From NCBI GenBank assembly GCA_016800925.1, contig JABCPU010000131.1:62001-126000 (forward strand): a stretch of DNA of 64,000 bases, given 5' to 3'. Positions 11,700 to 23,178 of this stretch are shown piece after piece (the stretch's first letter is position 1; every line of letters begins with the position of its first letter). Source of the stretch: Suillus spraguei (lineage: Eukaryota; Basidiomycota; Agaricomycetes; Boletales; Suillaceae). The translations under genes and the position numbers were made by a program. The notes beneath the pieces were generated by a model. That model had not been told where the DNA came from, searched no databases, and saw nothing but the letters and a program-made list of their open reading frames with translations.

Positions 11700-12135
11700 C
11701 ACCTGCATTCATTTATGCTTCCTTGTGCTTGTTTAGATTTGCCTGCATTTGTCTGCATTTGGACTTGCCTGCATTTGTTTGTGCTTGCCTGCACTCATTT
11801 GGACCTGCCTGGACTTGCATGTTGCCTGCATTTGTCTGCTTGCCTGCACTTTTTGCACTTGCCTGCACTCTTTTGTACTTGCCTGCACTCTTTTGCACTT
11901 GCCTGCACTTGTTTGGACCTGCCTGCATTCATTTGTACTTGCCTGCACTTGTTTGGACCTGCCTGGACTTGCATGCATTTGTCTGTGCTTGCCTATGCTC
12001 ATTTGGACTTGCATGGACTCATCTGTATTTGTCTGTGCTTGCATACGCTCATTTAGACTCACATAGCCTTGTCTGGACTCATCTGTATTTGTCTGCTTGC
12101 CTGCACTCGTTTTCACTTGCCTGAGCTTATCTGCT
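11700..12135. repeat. 20-bp minisatellite, left palindrome arm
   Basis: Tandem variants of GCCTGCACTCTTTTGCACTT (20 bp) fill this stretch. All three frames stay open on both strands because of the repeat, producing Cys/Leu-rich and Gln/Lys-rich pseudo-proteins that I do not treat as genes. Confidence 0.85.
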
Positions 12136-12586
12136 TGGGTCTGCTCTTGCCTGTACCTCCACTCCTCTCATTCTGGTGCCTTCAGGTGTTGTTTGCATAT
12201 GTTCAAGCCACATCAGCATTTGCTGACATGCGCTGGGCATATGCGTTAAGCACTGGAAAAGGACTTATACCTTGAGGGAGAAGAGGCTGATCTCAAGGAT
12301 GGTTGGGATGTCATTTTATTAACTTGACCTATGTATCTACAGCATATTCTAATATCATACCCATCAAGTACCCGCATACCCGCCACTACCCATCAGTACC
12401 TGTTGTGAGACCCATACCCGTCAGTACCCTTGGGTGTACGGGTATGGGTCTGACCTTCGACACCCATGAGTTTACCCATGCCAATCCCTAGCCACAGAGC
12501 CCACAGTAACACTGCTTCATCTAGTAAATAAACCAAAATAAATTCGCACATTTGACATTTTCAACTGTCAATGTCAGGATTTGAAC

Positions 12587-12640
12587 TTGAGACCCCTTGA
12601 AATTGGCAGACAATCACAACACAAACTTACCATTACACCA
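12587..12640 (-). repeat. tRNA-derived SINE-like head, left arm
   Basis: On the minus strand an A-box-like TGGTGTAATGGTAAG (12626-12640) and a B-box AGTTCAAATCC (12587-12597) sit at tRNA-like spacing. The start resembles tRNA-Gln genes (CTATGGTGTAATGG), but the acceptor ends do not pair as in a working tRNA. It is the mirror of 18128-18191. Confidence 0.5.
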
Positions 12641-13219
12641 TAGTGTCTTTGTTTCTCTTCACTCACAATGACATATATACAAATAATTCTCAAGCCACAA
12701 TATTGTCACTAAGTTGATATCTATAGTCAAACCTCATTATAACTTGGCCTTATTGAAATCTCCAGGAAAACCAAGCCTTATTATAACATATTTTTGACTG
12801 GCAAAACCTGGAGCTTCAGTAGAAAGTGTAAAAATTGCGAATTTTGACTAGTTTCAGTCAATAGGTTTAGTACTTTTGTCCTAACAATGAATTTTAATAA
12901 GCTTTGAGTGTACACTAGGGTTTGAAGTTGAACTAAAGAAAAAGGCTTGATGAAAATGTTTGTTGATACTAAGGCTTAGTGTTGAAGAAAAGACTTAGTG
13001 AAATTTTTGTGATATATTCTGTGAGTTCTGTGGATCTGTGGCACTGTGACATTGGGACTCTAGGGTCCTGGGATTCTGTAATGTCTGTGACACTGTGAGA
13101 ATCTGTGAAAAAAGCCAAAGTCTGTGTAAGGTTTGGTAGTTTACTGATGAACAAGCGCAAGGCACACATGTTGGAAAGACCTGTGGCCCAGAAGAAGCAA
13201 GGTTGGTATCTCACTCCAT

Positions 13220-13660
13220 TCCCTTTATGAGCATAACTGAATGACATACTTTGATAGAAGCAGTAGATGATGCTATGAATGCAGTGCAAGATCACATTCC
13301 TAAAGAAGCCACAATGACCCCAGCAATGAAACCACAAGAACATGAAAATACTTGAATAGATGCCATGGAGCATAATATCATAGAGATGCTCAACAATCCA
13401 ATCAACAACCAAGAAACCACTCAGTGTGCATGCATCAAACAATGCTCAGACTCAGAAGTCATATCAAACTTGTCGCATTCAAGCACAGAGAACAAAACAG
13501 ATACAATAGAACCCCCATACACAATAGAATAGGAGATGGAAATCATAAAGATGACAGAAGATGAGAATGAAGATGAAGATGAAGATGAAGATCAGAAGAG
13601 CAACAATCTAACAGACTCAAACATTTCATCCAAATGGTTGAAGAAGACATAGAAGATGAA
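13220..13660 (+). pseudogene. acidic protein relic, left arm
   Basis: The + strand reads as a coherent acidic protein in one frame (AMNAVQDHIPKEATMTPAMK, then EMLNNPINNQETTQCACIKQ, then a run of DED repeats), broken by in-frame stops near 13356 and 13530. The mirror copy is on the minus strand of the right arm (about 17110-17560). The opposite-strand frames of 157 and 148 aa are shadows. The family is not recognised. Confidence 0.35.
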
Positions 13661-13903
13661 ATCATGATACATCCAAACCAAAGAGCGCATTTGGAGCAAG
13701 ACACATCAGACGAGTTCAATTGGGTTTGTGGTATCTCCCTGAATGCTTGATTAGTTGATATGGCACAATTAAATAACATCATCAAAATTAGATGCAGATA
13801 GGCATGCACTCACTAATTTGAATTTGAATTGTCATTCAACTAAAGTTAGTACACAGAGAGGCTTTACCATAAGCACGAGATTCACATAAATGAGTCATAA
13901 AGA

Positions 13904-14300
13904 CCATATTGTGAATAGGCGGGCGCCCGCTTATTTCAATCAGCCAAAAAGACCATATTGTGAATAGGCGGGCGCCCGCTTGTTTGAATCAGCCAAAAAC
14001 ACCATATTGTGAATAGGCGGGCGCCCGCTGAAAAACAAAAAACCCGCTTGTTTGATTCAGCCAAAAAGACCATATTGTGAATAGGCGGGTGCCCGCTTGT
14101 TTGATTCAGCCAAAAACACCATATTGTGAATAGGCGGGCGCCGCTTATTTATCAGCCAAAAAACCATATTGTGAATAGGCGGGCGCCCACTTGTTTGATT
14201 CAGCCAAAAACACCATATTGTGAATAGGCCAGGCCGCCCGCTTATTTTCAATCAGCCAAAAAGACCATATTGTGAATAGGCGGGCGCCCGCTTACACCCC
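13904..14300. repeat. 49-bp tandem array with GCGGGCGCCCGC core, left arm
   Basis: Eight units start with CCATATTGTGAATAGGC at 13904, 13953, 14002, 14070, 14119, 14164, 14213 and 14265, so the usual period is 49. Each unit carries the self-complementary 12-mer GCGGGCGCCCGC, degraded in some copies, followed by AATCAGCCAAAAA. A lone copy of the 12-mer sits at 14921-14932. Confidence 0.9.
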
Positions 14301-14763
14301 ACTTATCTTCAAGCATCTGCAAAAATGAATACACAATCAGAATAGAGAGATGCCCTCTCATTGCAAATTAGTGATAGATATTAGAGTTAGCTTGCTGACT
14401 AATCTGTTTGTCTGTATTTGTATATCAGCTTATATAAATGATGAGGCATTGCGGCTGTGTCAAATCCAACTCTTTCTGCAATTTATACCTGCCAAATCAG
14501 GAATCACTTTAGAATCATTATGGTGGGCTTCTATATCTAATCAAGACAAAACAAGAGCTCAAGCTCTTATTTTCTTTCTACCAATCAGAGCATGAGAAAC
14601 TCACTTTCAGTCAAGAGCAGCAAAGCTGCTGCAGCAGTCACAGTGAGTGCAAACAGCATCAGCATGAAATAAGTGGGTGTTCGCTAATCTACAAATTCTA
14701 GTCTAAGAGTGCTAGACATTTTGGTGCCAACTCCAGCAAAGCCATAGTCAAACATACATAAAA

Positions 14764-15390
14764 ATGCATAAGATCAATGGAAAAAAGGATGACAAGGATG
14801 AAGAGAATAAAGAGAACAAAGAGGATGAAGAGGAAGAGGAGCAAAACAATGATGATAGTAGTAAGAGTAAGAAAACCATGTAAGCCAATGCCAAAGGTAA
14901 AGCTTTTTATTCTGAACAAGCGGGCGCCCGCTTATTACATGCACTCATATCACAGACCAAGAAAGGAGGCAAGCAAGCATGTGCTCTCAAACAGAAGAAA
15001 GACAAGGTCCAAATACATCCAAAACAGTCTCCATCTATCTGCCCCTACTCACATATGTAAAAGGTGCTCACACCGGTCATTAAATCAGTCACACAGTCTG
15101 GTGTCCAAAAGACAGTGGACCAGATCAGCATCCAGATTGCAAAAGGCCTCCATGGGCTATGCACTCATGGATGTCATGACGGAAGATGACTTTGGAAGAG
15201 GGCCACAGATGGTGGTTCAGTCAATCAATCCAAGAGAGATCAATACCACCTTCCTCAGGCAGTTTGGAGCAGACGTCGAGGACATGGTCTCCAAAATAAG
15301 GACATCAAGAATGCCATCATCACAGTGGGTGTGTGTAAAAACAACATCCAAGCAGAGTCTTTGCAGGGGATGAAGCAAGGCACTACACAA
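14764..15390 (+). pseudogene. acidic/basic reading frame reaching the palindrome centre
   Basis: The best frame reads KMHKINGKKDDKDEENKENK, an acidic run, and a stop at about 14883. A second block from about 14935 includes LISQTKKGGKQACALKQKKD, then LTPVIKSVTQSGVQKTVDQI and FGRGPQMVVQSINPREINT, and finally NKDIKNAIITVGVCKNNIQA running into the hairpin. Frames shift between blocks by 1-2 bases, and the mirror copy (16002-15412, minus) shifts at different points. The left arm has GTGTCCAAAAG where the right arm has GGTCCAAAAG. Possibly a transposon protein remnant; no domain recognised. Confidence 0.35.
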
Positions 15391-16479
15391 TTTTTGTGTA
15401 GTTGCCTTGCTTCATCCCCTGCAAAGACTCTGCTTGGATGTTGTTTTTACACACACCCACTGTGATGATGGCATTCTTGATGTCCTTATTTTGGAGACCA
15501 TGTCTCTCGACCTGCTAAACTGCCTGAGGAAGGTGGTATTGATCTCTCTTGGATTGATTGACTGAACCACCATCTGTGGCCCTCTTCCAAAGTCATCTTC
15601 CGTCATGACATCCATGAGTGCATAGCCCATGGAGGCCTTTGCAATCTGGATGCTGATCTGGTCCACTGTCTTTTGGACCAGACTGTGTGACTGATTTAAT
15701 GACCGGTGTGAGCACCTTTTACATATGTGAGTAGGGGCAGATAGATGGAGACTGTTTTGGATGTATTTGGACCTTGTCTTTCTTCTGTTTGAGAGCACAT
15801 GCTTGCTTGCCTCCTTTCTTGGTCTGTGATATGAGTGCATGTAATAAGCGGGCGCCCGCTTGTTCAGAATAAAAAGCTTTACCTTTGGCATTGGCTTACA
15901 TGGTTTTCTTACTCTTACTACTATCATCATTGTTTTGCTCCTCTTCCTCTTCATCCTCTTTGTTCTCTTTATTCTCTTCATCCTTGTCATCCTTTTTTCC
16001 ATTGATCTTATGCATTTTTATGTATGTTTGACTATGGCTTTGCTGGAGTTGGCACCAAAATGTCTAGCACTCTTAGACTAGAATTTGTAGATTAGCGAAC
16101 ACCCACTTATTTCATGCTGATGCTGTTTGCACTCACTGTGACTGCTGCAGCAGCTTTGCTGCTCTTGACTGAAAGTGAGTTTCTCATGCTCTGATTGGTA
16201 GAAAGAAAATAAGAGCTTGAGCTCTTGTTTTGTCTTGATTAGATATAGAAGCCCACCATAATGATTCTAAAGTGATTCCTGATTTGGCAGGTATAAATTG
16301 CAGAAAGAGTTGGATTTGACACAGCCGCAATGCCTCATCATTTATATAAGCTGATATACAAATACAGACAAACAGATTAGTCAGCAAGCTAACTCTAATA
16401 TCTATCACTAATTTGCAATGAGAGGGCATCTCTCTATTCTGATTGTGTATTCATTTTTGCAGATGCTTGAAGATAAGTG

Positions 16480-16870
16480 GGTGTAAGCGGGGCGCCCGCC
16501 TATTCACAATATGGTCTTTTTGGCTGATTGAAAATAAGCGGGCGCCTGCCTATTCACAATATGGTGTTTTTGGCTGAATCAAACAAGTGGGCGCCCGCCT
16601 ATTCACAATATGGTCTTTTTGGCTGATTGAAATAAGCGGGCGCCCGCCTATTCACAATATGGTGTTTTTGGCTGAATCAAACAAGCGGGCACCCGCCTAT
16701 TCACAATATGGTTTTTTGGCTGATAAAAAGCGGGCGCCCGCCTATTCACAATATGGTGTTTTTGGCTGATTCAAACAAGCGGGGGACCACGGCCCGCCTA
16801 TTCACAATATGGTTTTTTGGCTGATTCAAAATACAAGCTGGGGCGCCCGCCTATTCACAATATGGTCTTT
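16480..16870. repeat. 49-bp tandem array with GCGGGCGCCCGC core, right arm
   Basis: This is the mirror of the left-arm array with eight units reading GCGGGCGCCCGCCTATTCAC, then AATATGG. Individual units carry different indels from their left-arm partners, for example GGGGGACCACGGCCCGCC near 16782. A lone 12-mer lies at about 15848-15859. Confidence 0.9.
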
Positions 16871-18127
16871 ATGACTCATTTATGTGAATCTCGTGCTTAT
16901 GGTAAAGCCTCTCTGTGTACTAACTTTAGTTGAATGACAATTCAAATTCAAATTAGTGAGTGCATGCCTATCTGCATCTAATTTTGATGATGTTATTTAA
17001 TTGTGCCATATCAACTAATCAAGCATTCAGGGAGATACCACAAACCCAATTGAACTCGTCTGATGTGTCTTGCTCCAAATGCGCTCTTTGGTTTGGATGT
17101 ATCATGATTTCATCTTCTATGTCTTCTTCAACCATTTGGATGAAATGTTTGAGTCTGTTAGATTGTTGCTCTTCTGATCTTCATCTTCATCTTCATCTTC
17201 ATTCTCATCTTCTGTCATCTTTATGATTTCCATCTCCTATTCTATTGTGTATGGGGGTTCTATTGTATCTGTTTTGTTCTCTGTGCTTGAATGCGACAAG
17301 TTTGATATGACTTCTGAGTCTGAGCATTGTTTGATGCATGCACACTGAGTGGTTTCTTGGTTGTTGATTGGATTGTTGAGCATCTCTATGATATTATGCT
17401 CCATGGCATCTATTCAAGTATTTTCATGTTCTTGTGGTTTCATTGCTGGGGTCATTGTGGCTTCTTTAGGAATGTGATCTTGCACTGCATTCATAGCATC
17501 ATCTACTGCTTCTATCAAAGTATGTCATTCAGTTATGCTCATAAAGGGAATGGAGTGAGATACCAACCTTGCTTCTTCTGGGCCACAGGTCTTTCCAACA
17601 TGTGTGCCTTGCCTTGTTCATCAGTAAACTACCAAACCTTACACAGACTTTGGCTTTTTTCACAGATTCTCACAGTGTCACAGACATTACAGAATCCCAG
17701 GACCCTAGAGTCCCAATGTCACAGTGCCACAGATCCACAGAACTCACAGAATATATCACAAAAATTTCACTAAGTCTTTTCTTCAACACTAAGCCTTAGT
17801 ATCAACAAACATTTTCATCAAGCCTTTTTCTTTAGTTCAACTTCAAACCCTAGTGTACACTCAAAGCTTATTAAAATTCATTGTTAGGACAAAAGTACTA
17901 AACCTATTGACTGAAACTAGTCAAAATTCGCAATTTTTACACTTTCTACTGAAGCTCCAGGTTTTGCCAGTCAAAAATATGTTATAATAAGGCTTGGTTT
18001 TCCTGGAGATTTCAATAAGGCCAAGTTATAATGAGGTTTGACTATAGATATCAACTTAGTGACAATATTGTGGCTTGAGAATTATTTGTATATATGTCAT
18101 TGTGAGTGAAGAGAAACAAAGACACTA

Positions 18128-18191
18128 TGGTGTAATGGTAAGTTTGTGTTGTGATTGTCTGCCAATTTCAAGGGGTCTCAAGTTCAAATCC
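18128..18191 (+). repeat. tRNA-derived SINE-like head, right arm
   Basis: An A-box-like TGGTGTAATGGTAAG (18128-18142) and a B-box AGTTCAAATCC (18181-18191) are separated by 38 bases, as in polymerase III promoters. The unit continues 3' for an undefined distance. It mirrors 12587-12640. Confidence 0.5.
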
Positions 18192-18649
18192 TGACATTGA
18201 CAGTTGAAAATGTCAAATGTGCGAATTTATTTTGGTTTATTTACTAGATGAAGCAGTGTTACTGTGGGCTCTGTGGCTAGGGATTGGCATGGGTAAACTC
18301 ATGGGTGTCAAAGGTCAGACCCATACCCGTACACCCAAGGGTACTGACGGGTATGGGTCTCACAACAGGTACTGATGGGTAGTGGCGGGTATGCGGGTAC
18401 TTGATGGGTATGATATTAGAATATGCTGTAGATACATAGGTCAAGTTAATAAAATGACATCCCAACCATCCTTGAGATCAGCCTCTTCTCCCTCAAGGTA
18501 TAAGTCCTTTTCCAGTGCTTAACGCATATGCCCAGCGCATGTCAGCAAATGCTGATGTGGCTTGAACATATGCAAACAACACCTGAAGGCACCAGAATGA
18601 GAGGAGTGGAGGTACAGGCAAGAGCAGACCCAAGCAGATAAGCTCAGGC

Positions 18650-19065
18650 AAGTGAAAACGAGTGCAGGCAAGCAGACAAATACAGATGAGTCCAGACAAG
18701 GCTATGTGAGTCTAAATGAGCGTATGCAAGCACAGACAAATACAGATGAGTCCATGCAAGTCCAAATGAGCATAGGCAAGCACAGACAAATGCATGCAAG
18801 TCCAGGCAGGTCCAAACAAGTCAGGCAAGTACAAATGAATGCAGGCAGGTCCAAACAAGTGCAGGCAAGTGCAAAAGAGTGCAGGCAAGTACAAAAGAGT
18901 GCAGGCAAGTGCAAAAGAGTGCAGGCAAGCGCAGACAAATGCAGGCAACATGCAAGTCCAGGCAGGTCCAAATGAGTGCAGGCAAGCACAAACAAATGCA
19001 GGCAAGTCCAAATGCAGACAAATGCAGGCAAATCTAAACAAGCACAAGGAAGCATAAATGAATGC
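18650..19065. repeat. 20-bp minisatellite, right palindrome arm
   Basis: Tandem variants of AAGTGCAAAAGAGTGCAGGC (20 bp) form the mirror of 11700-12135. Copy number and variant order differ slightly between the arms. Confidence 0.85.
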
Positions 19066-19364
19066 AGGTGAGTTCAGAAAGTCCAGAAGAGTGTAGGAAT
19101 GTTCTGAGAAGTGAAAGCCTTGGAAGTAGAGCATGGTGGTCTGGCTTTCCATAATAGCAGTAAGTGTAGTTTGATGCGCACTTACTGTTTGGCAGTGGTG
19201 CACATTGCCCCAAATATTTGTAAGCACATTTGGCAGTACCTACATGGGTAATGGATACACAACACTCTAACCTGTACCTGTACCTGTGCAGATGCCTATC
19301 TGTGGCACACTGGGACTCCAGTTCTGTACAGGACTGTATAGAAAAAACAGAACTGCATAGGGAT

Positions 19365-19474
19365 TCAAAAGGGAGTGTGAAGCCAAAAAGTGAAGCCAAA
19401 AAGAAGTATAAAGCGCTTCTTTTTGACTTTGCACTCCTTTTTGGCTTCACTTTTGAATTCACACTCCCTTTTGA
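19365..19474. repeat. 110-bp foldback (MITE-like)
   Basis: A 17-bp perfect terminal inverted repeat, TCAAAAGGGAGTGTGAA (19365-19381) and TTCACACTCCCTTTTGA (19458-19474), encloses further inverted GAAGCCAAAAAG / CTTTTTGGCTTC pairs. No coding sequence is present. Target duplications are not clear. Confidence 0.6.
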
Positions 19475-19699
19475 CTCCCTGTGCCAAGGGCAAAACAAAA
19501 TTATTAGGATGCAGCCTGAGGCCAGGGAGCCAAAGGCACAATGGGTCATGGACTTGGCTAAGAAGAAAGGGAGAACATGTGGGAAGGTGTTCACCAGCTC
19601 ATGTGGTTTTTGCTTAGCTTGCTTAGACTAGACCTATATTGAGAAACTTGCATGATTATGTGAAAAAAACATCTGATTTTAGAATTTCAACAGCTAAAA

Positions 19700-22600
19700 T
19701 TCTATGGAGTCCAAAAATCTAAAACACCTGCCAAATGCAATATAGTGGACAGTAATCTGCATACCTGCTGTGCTCTGGGCACAATACAGACAAACAACAC
19801 ACTTTTTCTACCATGGGGGAACAAGCAATGAGAATAGCAAAAGCAATAATAGAAATTTTGTCACACATTTGGTGACACAAATCATTATAAATTTTGGTTA
19901 CATCATTTGAGGCTGCATGGCACATCTTTGAGTTTGCAATGCACTTTCAATAGCCTTATCATTTGCCAGTCCACCTTCCAAATGAACACATGGTGTGTTA
20001 TGATCCTGAGGATGATGCACAAGATGTTCTTGAGCATGCAGCAACCAAGGAGACTTGCCTCACTGAATGGTTCAAGGCCAACTCCAATAATGTCTTGGTG
20101 GTGGTTGGAGCCCACAACCACCTCTACCAGGACTTCCCCTTAAGATTTGTATAAACTAAGACTACGTGGAAGATATGTCAATATAGAATGGTGATTGAAA
20201 GGATGTACTCTGCTGCACCCGGCTCCAGAGAGCACTTCTACCTGAGGATGTTTTTTCACTGTAGTAAAAGGTATGATGCCAATATCAAATTGTATCAATA
20301 AAACTTAACATGTCTTGAAGGGGCCACCTCCTATGAGACCTTTAGATGGTTGATGGTGTTTTATGTGATACTTTCAAAGAGATATGTTGGTGCAGGGGTC
20401 TGCTGGAGGATGATAATGAATGAATCTAGTGCTTGCAGGATGCCTCTCATATGAGCATTGGACATGATATGTACAACCTATTTGCTATCATTCTCATACA
20501 CTGCAATCCTACAGACCCCAGTGATCTTTGGAACTGCTTCAAGTAGAATCTCTGTGATAATCTGTGCCACCACCTATCACATGTCCCATTCAACATCCCT
20601 GACCCTACAGATAAGGAGGTCCATGACTATGGTCTCTATCTCATTGATGGCATGCTTCGCAAAAATGAAAAGTCTTTGCAAGTGATCCCTCAGATGCCTG
20701 TACCTTTAATTGCAGCAAGATGAGGGACCATACAGGGAAATCAGCTCATTGCTGAGTAGCTCTAATATAACCAAGAGGAGCTTCAGCAGATAGTGGATCC
20801 AGGAGTGCTTTCTCTCAATGAGAAGCAGAGGACAGTCTTTGACATAGGGTTGATGATGCAATGCAATGTAATGAGCAAAGACCTGGACATTTGTACTTTG
20901 TCCACAGTGCAGGTGGATGTGGAAAGACATATCTCTGCAAGCTCGTTGCTTCAAAGCTCCATGCTGAAGGCAAAATTGTCCTATGCATAGCTTCCTTTGG
21001 AATCGCTTTCTTCTCTTGTTAGGTGAATGCACAGCTCATTTATAATTCAGAATTCCAATTTCCATCAATGAGAATAGCTCCTGTAACATCAAGAAAGGAG
21101 ATTGTCATATACCAGACATTCAGGACCAATCTGGACACCCAATCTATACACACCCAATCTATACACACCCAATCTATACACACCCAATTCATCCAGATTC
21201 AAACATCCAATCTATATATGTCCAATCCAATCCACTCATCCAATCCATATCCATATCCAATCTGTGTCCATATCCAATCCAGATTCATATCCAAAATATT
21301 CCCATGCACCTGCACATTACTCCTTTTGGTATATATCTATGCTTCTGGCTCTTGGTTATCTCTGCCTCTGTCTTGATAAGTTATTCCATACAAGTTTCAT
21401 CTCCAAGTTCATAGCCTTATGTTCTGTTGTACTTACTAATGTGTTTTCACATGTTTCAGACATAGCCTTGGACTATGCTTACTTACCTTCCAGCATGCCA
21501 CCTATAGTATATAAACTTGTAGTATAATTCCTGCAGACTTCAGTCTGATCATTACTTAAATTCCCTCTTATTCTTCTGTCTATACCTCCTCTACTCTCAT
21601 GTCAATATAACTCCATTTCTGTTCTCACACTTGGACTCTGGCCCTCATAAGCTTCCAGCTCAGACCTACCTATGGGATCATTCCCTAGGCCAGAGCATTG
21701 ATCCTTTGTTATACAACCTTTCTGGACTTCATCTGAAACTCCTGTCTTGAATATGTTTCCCCATACTTGTACCTACTCCTTTATAGTAGCTCAACACTTC
21801 CCCTAAGATTCACAGAGCTATGCTCATCTGATCCTCCAATCATCCACTCCTCCCAACTCTGGACCTCAAGACCTCTGGTCCTCCAAATCTATCCTATCCT
21901 GTCCTCTGACTCTTGTGAATTATCTTTCCCTCTGGAGCTTTGCTCCTATCCTGCCCTGGACTTTGTCTGGCAGTCCATCCTTCACCTATTCTATTCTAGA
22001 CTTTGTTCAAGTAGTCTTACCATTATTCCATATCCTCTGGAAATAGTTCCAGTGTGTTTCCCATGCTCATCCAGAAGTCCTTTGGAGCTCTATTGAGCTA
22101 TCTAGCCTCAGATTTCATCCAGACTTTCCATCCAGACTTCATCAGAACTCTCCCTTGGACTTTATCCAAAATTAAGTGCACATACTTGGGTAAGGGGCAC
22201 AGTGCACAAGCTGAGGCCAAGCCCCTGTGACTTTTCTTCCAACTCTCTAGTATAACCATCCACAGGAAACCAGGCTTCCAAGCAGCTGCCGGTTTTCCAT
22301 GTTGTAACACTTCCTGGGCATCCTCCTGTAAATGATTCCTTCTTCCTGGAATGTACCATCCTCTCTGCAAAGAACACTGATGTAGATGAAATCAATGCCA
22401 ACATTCTTGAATCATTCCCTGGAGATAAAGCAGTCTTCATCAGTGTAGACTTAATCACTGGGAAGGACTATGACTACATCCCACCAGAGTACCTTCATAC
22501 TCTCATCCCATCAGGGTTCCCTTTGCACAAATTGGAACTCAAAGTGGGTTTCTCTCATATTGTTGTGTAACTTGGACCCCACCAATGGCCTCTATAATGG

Positions 22601-22933
22601 AACTAGGCTGATCCTCCTGTCTTGGACCACGTGTGTCCTCAGGTGTCATATTCTTAGGGATGAGTTGATGAAGCTTGTCAAGACGATCAGAACACTGTCC
22701 TAATCCCTGCATGATGCTGAATGCCATGTCTGAAGACAACCCTATCCCTTTCAAGTGTTGCCAATTCCCTGTTCGTCTTGCATTTGCTATGACAATCAAC
22801 AAGGCTCAAGGTCAAAGTGTGAAGTGGGTTGGGCTGGATTTGCAGACTCCCATGTTCAGTCATGGACAGCTGTATGTGGCTTTGTCTCACTGCACTCACT
22901 CAGAGAGAGTGCATGCCATCTTTCCAGTGTGAC
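19700..22933 (+). mobile_element. decayed Helitron (Pif1-type helicase)
   Basis: Fragments follow the usual order of a basidiomycete Helitron helicase. They include HLPNEHMVCYDPEDDAQDVL (about 19970-20030), NIPDPTDKEVHDYGLYLIDG (about 20600), LNEKQRTVFD (20813), a Walker A GGCGKT (20912-20929), and IASFGIA followed by a GRTAHS-like region near 21040. After a roughly 1-kb interruption the C-terminal part resumes: SAKNTDVDEINANILESFPG (about 22370-22430), then [15 protein letters not shown] and [20 protein letters not shown] (22770-22915). Stops and frameshifts are frequent, so it is inactive. The 3' terminal hairpin was not located; a solo LTR and another repeat are inserted at the end of the coding part. 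Confidence 0.75.
21110..22230. repeat. insertion splitting the Helitron, with 15-bp tandem units
   Basis: Helitron coding similarity stops near 21110 and resumes near 22320. The interval starts with about four units of ACACCCAATCTATAC (21134-21190), then CCATATCCAATC-type repeats, then low-complexity CT-rich DNA with no coding signal. Exact borders were not found. Confidence 0.5.
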
Positions 22934-22941
22934 AAACATAT

Positions 22942-23178
22942 TATTGGATTATCAGGGGTTGAGGTACGAGCTAAACACTTATCGGGAATCGTCGGGATTG
23001 ATGGCGCATCAATGGCGCAATATTACTGGGTGTTGGCAGCATGGTTTTAGCATTGACTGGCATATATAAGTAGGAATTTTCTGTAGGAGTATGCTATGTG
23101 TTTGTCAGTGGGTTCACTGTAAAACATGAGTTGGTATTACTTTGCAGAACGTGTCCGAGACTTGCGTGCAACTCAACA
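22942..23178 (+). mobile_element. solo LTR, copy 1 (TSD CATAT)
   Basis: The 237-bp element starts TATTGGATTATCAGGGG (the other copies start TGTTGG) and ends GCAACTCAACA. It is flanked by the perfect 5-bp duplication CATAT (22937-22941 and 23179-23183). A TATA-like CATATATAAG lies at 23061-23070. It has no internal region and no partner LTR in the window. It is inserted in the start of a repeat-A-type sequence joined to the Helitron. Confidence 0.9.

Larger units (their letters stand above)
11640..19130. repeat. giant near-perfect palindrome, arms about 3.74 kb
   Basis: Sequence from about 11640 to 15390 reappears reverse-complemented from 15394 to about 19130. The centre is a tight hairpin: CTACACAA (15383-15390), loop TTT (15391-15393), TTGTGTAG (15394-15401), so there is almost no spacer. 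Mirror pairs sum to 30768-30784 along the whole length; for example the 81-aa frame at 14350-14595 (+) and 16184-16429 (-) is identical. The arms differ mainly by short indels, with few substitutions seen. The left end lies near TTCCAAGGCTTTCACTTCTC at 11646, and on the right the same block ends near 19127. It may be a real foldback or an assembly artefact. Confidence 0.9.

Noticed and set aside
11636..12124. Cys/Leu-rich open frames of 100-170 aa on both strands
   Set aside because: They are translations of the 20-bp minisatellite in several frames; openness follows from the repeat.
12969..13442. 157-aa minus-strand frame and its 148-aa mirror at 17327-17773
   Set aside because: The complementary strand reads as a coherent acidic protein; the minus frame is its shadow.
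13904..14300. CRISPR array
   Set aside because: Regular 49-bp units, but the whole unit repeats with no unique spacers, and the genome is eukaryotic.
12725..18043. AGTCAAACCTCATTATAAC as terminal inverted repeats of a DNA transposon spanning the palindrome core
   Set aside because: The inverted pair exists, but any sequence inside the palindrome would appear as an inverted pair; no target duplication or transposase supports it.
18119..18200. Working tRNA gene
   Set aside because: A and B boxes are present, but acceptor ends do not pair and no clear anticodon arm was found; SINE-like is the better reading.
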